From Pseudomonas sp. stari2 (lineage in GTDB: Bacteria; Pseudomonadota; Gammaproteobacteria; Pseudomonadales; Pseudomonadaceae): a stretch of 64,000 nt of DNA. The number at the start of each line of letters is the position of its first letter. The stretch's first letter is position 1. The translations under genes and the position numbers were made by a program. This document shows, in pieces, positions 59,657 to 64,000 of the stretch. The notes beneath the pieces are model-generated. The model had not been told where the DNA came from, did no database searches, and saw only the letters and a list, made by a program, of their open reading frames with translations. The stretch covers positions 1,669,501 through 1,733,500 of the forward strand of contig NZ_CP099760.1 in assembly GCF_040760005.1 (NCBI RefSeq), in the 5' to 3' direction.

Positions 59657-59980
59657 ATGGAAAGATCGACAGAGTTAAGGAAAGTAAAACGCAGTATTTG
59701 GGGAGAGCTCAACTACAGGCTGAACTGGATCATCTTCGGCACCATCGGTGCAATCCTCCTAGCCTTTATTCCTGTACTCGGATGGCTCCTCGCTATTGGG
59801 GTGATGGGAGCAGTGCTATTCAAAACCTTCGGTTTTCGAGAAACCCAGCTCGTCGGCAGCTGCCCAGCATGCACCAAATCGCTACCGGTTGATCCGAAGA
59901 ACGACGTATTTGCCTGTCCCGTCTGCAGCAGCGTTATTGCTGTGGGAGAGGACAGCCTGACCATCGTCAAGATCGACTGA
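59657..59980 (+). CDS. Membrane zinc-ribbon protein (moron candidate)
   Basis: A protein of 107 residues if started at 59657 (AAAGG upstream). An earlier ATG at 59639 is possible. One or two membrane segments (IIFGTIGAILLAFIPVLGWL and LAIGVMGAVLF) are followed by a zinc ribbon with CPAC and CPVC. It lies between the X and D tail genes, where P2-type phages have no such gene, and has a hairpin after it. It may act in the lysogen's membrane. Confidence 0.65.
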   Translation: MERSTELRKVKRSIWGELNYRLNWIIFGTIGAILLAFIPVLGWLLAIGVMGAVLFKTFGFRETQLVGSCPACTKSLPVDPKNDVFACPVCSSVIAVGEDSLTIVKID

Positions 59981-60001
59981 CCATTAGAAAAGTGAAACCA
60001 C

Positions 60002-60027
60002 TGAGCCCGCCTTGTGCGGGCTTTTTT
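60002..60027 (+). terminator. Hairpin before gene D
   Basis: GCCCGC at 60005 pairs with GCGGGC ending at 60021, followed by six T that run straight into an ATG at 60028. Confidence 0.65.
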
Positions 60028-60039
60028 ATGGACGGAACA

Positions 60040-61089
60040 ATGACTCCAATCTTTCGCGTCGTGGCTGACGGCGCCGACATCACCCAGCGGATCAACGACC
60101 GGCTGCTGCAGCTCAAAACCACCGACAAGCCGGGCATGGAGTCAGATGAGTTCGAGCTGCGCATTGATGACCGCGACAGTGCAGTGGTGCTGCCCTCGCG
60201 TGGAGCCAACATCGAGATCTACCTGGGTTACGCGGAAACCAGACTGACCCGTATCGGCCGTTACGTGGTTGATGAGATCGAGCTGTCCGGCCCACCTGAC
60301 ACGTTGGTGATCACCGGCAAGGCCAGCGACATGCGTGGCAGTGGCAAGACCACCCGCAGCGGCAGCTGGGAAAACGTACCGTTGTCACGGATCGTGGCCG
60401 ACGTCGCCGCCCGCAACGGATGGCAGGCGGTCTGTCCGGTGCAGACCAAGGTGCCACGTGCCGACCAGCTCAACGAGTCTGACTTCAACTTCATCACGCG
60501 CCTGGCCAAGCAGCACGACTGCACCGCCAAGGTGGCCGACGGCAATCTGCTGGTGATGCCGCGTCAGGGCGGGGAGAGCGCAACCGGTAAGGCGCTGGGC
60601 ACGGTGATGATTCAGCGTCGAGATGTCAGCCGCTTCCAATTCAGACTCGGTGACCGCAACACCCACAAGGCCGTGTCGACCAAGCACCAGGACAAGAAGA
60701 CCGGCAAGCTCGCCGTCGTCACCCTCGACAACGACGAATCGCCGGACGGCCTGCCGCCGGTACACACTGACCGTCATATCTACCCGAACAAATCCGCCGC
60801 TGAAGCGGCAGCCCAGGCCCGCCTAACGGCATTCAACCGCTCCACGGCCGGCGTCCGGCTGGAAATGCCGGGGCGTACCGACCTTTTTGCCGAACGATCG
60901 ATTAACGCCCAAGGCTTCAAGGTGGGCCTTGATGGCGAGTACCTGGTCGACTCTGTGGAGCAGGTATTCACCCAAAGCGGCTGGAGCACAACCGTCGAGT
61001 GCAACGGCGGCAAGAAGGGCAAGGCGAAAGCCAAAGGTAAGAAGAAAAAAACGGCGAAGGATCTGAAGGTCGTTCAGATCAAACAGTAG
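60040..61089 (+). CDS. Late control protein D / baseplate hub
   Basis: A protein of 349 residues. FRVVADGADITQRINDRLLQ, then DEFELRIDDRDSAVVLPSRG and LGYAETRLTRIGRYVVDEIE are the P2 gpD/T4 gp27-like hub pattern, and LNESDFNFITRLAKQHDCTA follows. It forms the hub on which the spike sits. The C-terminal tail is extremely lysine-rich. An ATG at 60028 is an alternative start. Confidence 0.9.
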   Translation: MTPIFRVVADGADITQRINDRLLQLKTTDKPGMESDEFELRIDDRDSAVVLPSRGANIEIYLGYAETRLTRIGRYVVDEIELSGPPDTLVITGKASDMRGSGKTTRSGSWENVPLSRIVADVAARNGWQAVCPVQTKVPRADQLNESDFNFITRLAKQHDCTAKVADGNLLVMPRQGGESATGKALGTVMIQRRDVSRFQFRLGDRNTHKAVSTKHQDKKTGKLAVVTLDNDESPDGLPPVHTDRHIYPNKSAAEAAAQARLTAFNRSTAGVRLEMPGRTDLFAERSINAQGFKVGLDGEYLVDSVEQVFTQSGWSTTVECNGGKKGKAKAKGKKKKTAKDLKVVQIKQ

Positions 61090-61119
61090 CGTCGCATTTC
61101 CACATCCCAGGAGAAATCC

Positions 61120-61683
61120 ATGTCACTGACAGAACAGCAACTGCAACGCATCATGCCCAACGCCCGCCGCCAAGCGGGCGTTTTTGTTTCCGCCCTCAAT
61201 GTGGCAATGGATCACCGACAGATCAACACGCCCAAGCGTCAGGCCGCGTTTATCGCCCAGGTCGGGCATGAGTCGGGACAGCTCAACTACGTACGTGAGT
61301 TGGGCGGCGATCAGTACCTGAGCAAGTACGACACCGGCACCTTAGCCGTGCGGTTGGGCAACACGCCCGAGGCCGACGGTGATGGCCAGCGCTACCGTGG
61401 TCGCGGGCTGATCCAGGTCACCGGCCACAACAACTACCTGCGGTGCAGCTTGGCACTGTTCGGCGACGAGCGTTTGTTGCGCACGCCGGAGCTGCTTGAG
61501 CTGCCGCAGTGGGCCGCCGAGTCGGCCGCGTGGTTCTGGTGGGTTCGCGGGCTGAATGCCTTGGCGGATCAGGGCGAGTTCGAGGAAATCACCCGCAAGA
61601 TCAACGGCGGCCTGAACGGTCTGCAGGATCGCCTGCAGTTGTGGGAGCGGGCGAGGGCGGTGCTATGCGCATCAGCGAACTGA
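61120..61683 (+). CDS. GH19-type endolysin
   Basis: A protein of 187 residues, single glycoside hydrolase family 19 (chitinase-like) domain. FIAQVGHESGQLNYVRE carries the catalytic glutamate, and DGDGQRYRGRGLIQVTGHNN carries the second acidic region with the conserved RGRGLIQVTG. It has no signal peptide, so it depends on the holin to reach the peptidoglycan. It overlaps the Rz-like gene by 19 bases. Confidence 0.95.
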   Translation: MSLTEQQLQRIMPNARRQAGVFVSALNVAMDHRQINTPKRQAAFIAQVGHESGQLNYVRELGGDQYLSKYDTGTLAVRLGNTPEADGDGQRYRGRGLIQVTGHNNYLRCSLALFGDERLLRTPELLELPQWAAESAAWFWWVRGLNALADQGEFEEITRKINGGLNGLQDRLQLWERARAVLCASAN

Positions 61684-62207
61684 TCCCGACGCCGTATCGG
61701 CTGTTTGGCAACGCGGCGCTGCTGGCCACTCTTGTCGGCGGATCTGCTGCCATAGCCTGGCAAGTGCAGGATTGGCGTTACGGCAAACAATTCGCCGAAC
61801 AGGCCCGCCTCCACACTGAAGCCCTCAATCAACTGGCTCTGGCCTCGGCCGCGCAGCAACGTGCCGAACAAGATAAACGCCTCGCGCTCGAGCAGCGCCT
61901 GGCATCCAGTGAACAAACCCATTACCGAGCCTTGAGTGATGCCCAACGTGATCAAGGTCGCCTGCGCGACCGCCTTGCCACTGCTGATCTGCGCCTGTCA
62001 GTCCTACTCGACGCCACCACCGGCGCCGGCAACGGATCGGTGTCAGCCACCACCGCCACCGGCGGTGTGGTTCATGGCCCCACAAGAGCCGAACTTGACC
62101 CAGCGCATGCTCAACGAATTATCGGCGTCACCGATGACGGCGACCGGGGGCTGATTGCCCTCGCGGCCTGTCAGGCATACGCCAAAGAAGTCTCAACGCC
62201 GAAGTGA
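61665..62207 (+). CDS. Inner-membrane spanin (Rz-like)
   Basis: A protein of 180 residues. One N-terminal membrane anchor (FGNAALLATLVGGSAAIAWQ) is followed by a long periplasmic coiled coil (QQRAEQDKRLALEQRLASSE). The DUF2514-like C-terminal part includes DDGDRGLIALAACQAYAKEV. With Rz1 it spans the periplasm and fuses the two membranes in the last step of lysis. The start lies within the endolysin gene. Confidence 0.85.
   Translation: MRISELIPTPYRLFGNAALLATLVGGSAAIAWQVQDWRYGKQFAEQARLHTEALNQLALASAAQQRAEQDKRLALEQRLASSEQTHYRALSDAQRDQGRLRDRLATADLRLSVLLDATTGAGNGSVSATTATGGVVHGPTRAELDPAHAQRIIGVTDDGDRGLIALAACQAYAKEVSTPK
61939..62154 (+). CDS. Outer-membrane spanin lipoprotein (Rz1-like), embedded in Rz
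   Basis: A protein of 71 residues read in a different frame entirely inside the Rz-like gene. The signal sequence VIKVACATALPLLICAC ends with a lipobox (ICAC), and the mature part is proline-rich (SYSTPPPAPATDR, QPPPPPAVW). These are the hallmarks of Rz1 o-spanins. A GTG three bases upstream is an alternative start. Confidence 0.8.
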   Translation: MPNVIKVACATALPLLICACQSYSTPPPAPATDRCQPPPPPAVWFMAPQEPNLTQRMLNELSASPMTATGG

Positions 62208-62213
62208 AAAAGA

Positions 62214-62251
62214 GCGGCTGGCCCGGATGCGTCAACATCCGGGCCAGCCGC
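62214..62251. repeat. Perfect 16-base inverted repeat after the lysis genes
   Basis: GCGGCTGGCCCGGATG at 62214-62229 pairs without mismatch with its complement at 62236-62251 around the loop CGTCAA. No T run follows, so it is not a standard intrinsic terminator. It begins 7 bases after the Rz stop and may protect or end the late mRNA. Confidence 0.8.
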
Positions 62252-62357
62252 CGTCCCTGCAGATAGTCCCTGCAAGTCCAGCCAAGGCTCTCGCTCCGTG
62301 CACAAAGCGCGGCGAGCCTAGCACCTGTTTATCTATACAGTAAAGGTCTTGCTTTTT

Positions 62358-63152
62358 ATGTCTACACCCATCATCCCTTGGATGGGCGGCAAACGCCGCC
62401 TGGCCGACCGTCTCCTTCCGCTTTTTCCGCCACACGAATGCTACGTCGAAGTCTTTGCCGGCGGTGCCGCGCTCTACTTCATGAAGCCCCAACCATCGCC
62501 GGTCGAAGTCCTCAACGACATCAACGGCGATCTGGTCACGCTTTACCGTGTCGTGCAGAACCACCTCGAAGAATTCGTGCGCCAGTTCAAATGGGCACTC
62601 AGCTCGCGGCAAGTGTTCGAATGGCAGAAAATGACCCGCCCCGAAACCCTCACCGACATCCAGCGCGCCGCCCGATTTTTCTACCTGCAGCACCATGCCT
62701 TCGCCGGTAAGGTCTCCGGTCAGACGTTCGGCACAGCGACCACTGCACCGGCCATCAACCTATTGCGCATCGAGGAAAACCTCTCGGCCGCGTGGCAGCG
62801 CCTGTCCGGCACCTACGTCGAAAATCTTCCCTGGCTCGAATGCGCGGAACGCTACGACCGTGCCCACACCTTCCACTACATGGATCCGCCTTACTGGCAG
62901 ACCGCCGGGTATGGCGTGGACTTTCCGTTCGAGAATTACGAGCGGATGGCCGACTTCATGCGCCGCTGCAAAGGCAAGGTGATGGTCAGCATCAACGATC
63001 ATCCCGACATCCGCCGCGTGTTCGAGGGTTTCTACTTCGAGACCTTGGATATTCGCTACACCACTACCAATCAACGGCAAGGGAAGGCCGATGTTAGTGG
63101 CGAGCTGGTGATCATGAACTGGGAGCCTGCCGTATTCGGTGGGCTTTTCTGA
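62358..63152 (+). CDS. D12-class N6-adenine DNA methyltransferase (Dam-like)
   Basis: A protein of 264 residues. The SAM-binding motif PIIPWMGGKRRLADRLLPLF is near the start, followed by CYVEVFAGGAAL and VLNDINGDLVTLYRVVQNHL. The catalytic motif is MDPPYWQ (DPPY) at about residue 174. It methylates adenine, probably in a GATC-like or related site. No partner nuclease is visible, so it is a solitary phage methylase, placed after the lysis genes. Confidence 0.9.
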   Translation: MSTPIIPWMGGKRRLADRLLPLFPPHECYVEVFAGGAALYFMKPQPSPVEVLNDINGDLVTLYRVVQNHLEEFVRQFKWALSSRQVFEWQKMTRPETLTDIQRAARFFYLQHHAFAGKVSGQTFGTATTAPAINLLRIEENLSAAWQRLSGTYVENLPWLECAERYDRAHTFHYMDPPYWQTAGYGVDFPFENYERMADFMRRCKGKVMVSINDHPDIRRVFEGFYFETLDIRYTTTNQRQGKADVSGELVIMNWEPAVFGGLF

Positions 63153-63278
63153 ACGCGGATTTCGATGAAACCCATGCATCAGCTAGTCGTGGCGGTCGTT
63201 AGCTTTTTGTTACGAGTATTCATTGGGACTGGGGTGAACCACAAAAAGTGGTGAACACCTGGAAAAGCCTCCATCGAA

Positions 63279-63305
63279 ACGAAAAGACCCCGCAATGCGG
63301 GGTCC
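63279..63305 (-). terminator. Terminator of the small minus-strand operon
   Basis: GACCCCGC-aat-GCGGGGTC at 63286-63304 is followed on the minus strand by TTTTCGTTT. It lies 22 bases past the stop of the 44-residue gene, supporting that this gene is transcribed. Confidence 0.75.
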
Positions 63306-63325
63306 AAAATTCGTTACGGCGAAAA

Positions 63326-63460
63326 TTATGCCGCTTGCTTGGCGCCTACGTGGGATGCCAATGCTTTTTCGGTAGCGTCCAGCTTACCCTCGATCGAGTC
63401 AAGAATAGCGGCAGCGCGCTTGGCCAGCGCAGCAAATTCGAAATCGCTTAGCTTTTTCAC
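63326..63460 (-). CDS. 44-residue small protein, coupled to the 111-residue gene
   Basis: It reads from GTG at 63460 to TAA at 63326: KKLSDFEFAALAKRAAAILD, then a helix with SIEGKLDATEKALASHVGAK. It is predicted to be two amphipathic helices. The start overlaps the upstream stop (GTGA), GAGGT lies 7 bases upstream, and a terminator follows. The function is unknown. Confidence 0.65.
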   Translation of the reverse strand: MKKLSDFEFAALAKRAAAILDSIEGKLDATEKALASHVGAKQAA

Positions 63461-63792
63461 AGGAATGACCTCATATCTAGTTGTTTAACAAAGCTGTCGA
63501 GTGCTTCGGAATCGTCATTGTCGATTGCCTTAGCAATACCTTCCATGCATCCCACGTACTCCTGAGCTTTTTGCGCAGTGTGGGCATCATCAATCTGGTT
63601 GGCGAGTAGATCAATGATCGAGCACACCTCCCTAAACTGTGCCGCAATTTCCGCGTATGTTGGGTTTTCAAGCTTCAACACGCTGATCGAGTAATTCTTT
63701 GCTTGGTGTAAAACCCGATTCGCGGCGTGCAGTAGAGCGTTGTAAAGGAGTTCAACGGTCTGCTGCTTGCTTCTTAGCTCTTCCTGAACCAT
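63457..63792 (-). CDS. Helical protein of unknown function at the prophage right end
   Basis: A protein of 111 residues, almost all helix (VELLYNALLHAANRVLHQAK, then FREVCSIIDLLANQIDDAHT). Codon use is AT-richer than in the late genes. It forms a coupled pair with the 44-residue gene and runs opposite to the late operon, so it could be expressed in the lysogen. No family is recognised. Confidence 0.6.
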   Translation of the reverse strand: MVQEELRSKQQTVELLYNALLHAANRVLHQAKNYSISVLKLENPTYAEIAAQFREVCSIIDLLANQIDDAHTAQKAQEYVGCMEGIAKAIDNDDSEALDSFVKQLDMRSFL

Positions 63793-64000
63793 CCCCGAAA
63801 CCCGACATTTTGCTAAAGGTCGCGGGATTCTATAGCTATTGGCGAGACTGTCAACGGCTTCATTCAGTCTCGAACCAAATATGGGCTACGTTTTTCATCT
63901 CGTCAATAAATGATATTTATCCCCTCGTTTCGTTATCTCAATGTGTCTAAATCACTACGTTATGGTTAACGGCGTGAGCTCAGACTTCTTTAGCGGCCCT
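63793..64000. other. Non-coding end of the window
   Basis: This 208-base AT-rich stretch holds no convincing gene. It includes the upstream region of the minus-strand pair. No sequence resembling the tRNA-Gly 3' end is present, so attR is further right. Confidence 0.5.

Larger units (their letters stand above)
24555..64000 (+). mobile_element. Prophage with lambda-type head and P2-type contractile tail (right end not in window)
   Basis: The element starts at the split tRNA-Gly and runs past the right edge. It carries integrase, a leftward early operon, an immunity region with a PARIS-like module, replication genes, head, tail and lysis modules. No structural gene is obviously broken. It is at least 39 kb. 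The duplicated tRNA 3' end expected at attR was not found before base 64000. Confidence 0.9.

Noticed and set aside
48768..61089. Interpretation of the tail cluster as an R-type tailocin
   Set aside because: A complete head module, terminase, integrase, repressor and replication genes are present, so this is a prophage. The PrtN-like gene alone does not make it a tailocin.
1..64000. CRISPR array, diversity-generating retroelement or retron
   Set aside because: No regularly spaced direct repeats with unique spacers and no reverse transcriptase motif (such as YxDD in a suitable ORF) were noticed on either strand.
63153..64000. Right attachment site of the prophage
   Set aside because: No sequence matching the 3' half of the tRNA-Gly was seen, so the prophage end is placed outside the window.

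Overview
The window is a piece of a fluorescent-pseudomonad chromosome (Pseudomonas fluorescens group by inference). It is GC-rich and carries typical Pseudomonas genes: a FosA close to the P. aeruginosa form, a DUF6124 protein, a DUF4142 protein, a KGG stress peptide and a trans-aconitate methyltransferase. From about 24.55 kb to the right edge it is occupied by one large prophage.

Left half (1-24.5 kb, host). This is a run of housekeeping and accessory genes in small units: methyltransferases, transporters (EamA, MFS, LysE, DUF606), a DapA-like/class II aldolase pair divergent from an XRE-cupin regulator with a palindromic operator between them, an iron-type alcohol dehydrogenase, an alpha-oxoamine synthase paired with an MFS exporter, fosA, a PAS-GAF-GGDEF diguanylate cyclase, and a solitary HsdR-N type nuclease. 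From 21 to 24 kb the sequence becomes patchy: a HicB antitoxin without visible HicA, a truncated HigA-like ORF, and a decayed copy of P2-type tail genes U and X, the trace of an earlier prophage.

Right half (24.55-64 kb, prophage). The left junction is the 3' half of a tRNA-Gly(CCC) gene, next to a tyrosine integrase. A leftward early operon (about 31.9 to 25.9 kb) holds a KilAC-type protein, a PrtN-like activator, several small overlapping genes, a C5-cytosine methyltransferase with five internal repeats, a Lar-like protein and an AlpA-like regulator. The immunity region (31.9-35.4 kb) has a CI-type S24 repressor, a Cro-like protein and matching operators (ATCAAC-N5-GTTGAT) at both ends. Between those operators, in the place where lambda keeps rexAB, lies an AT-rich two-gene module: an AAA/ABC-type ATPase and a DUF4435 TOPRIM protein. 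This is a PARIS-like (AriA-AriB) anti-phage defence pair and is the most notable system in the window. A rightward operon then encodes CII-like, TraR-like, VirE-type primase/helicase and Q-like proteins and a holin. It is followed by a lambda-type head module (terminase, gpW, portal, ClpP-like protease, gpD, gpE, FII, Z) and a P2-type contractile tail (V, W, J, I, fibre, sheath, tube, E/E', tape measure, U, X, D). Last come a GH19 endolysin, Rz/Rz1 spanins, and a Dam-type methylase beyond a very strong hairpin.

The prophage looks intact within what is visible. Its right end, where an intact tRNA-Gly should be rebuilt, lies beyond base 64000. No CRISPR array, rRNA or transposase gene was seen.
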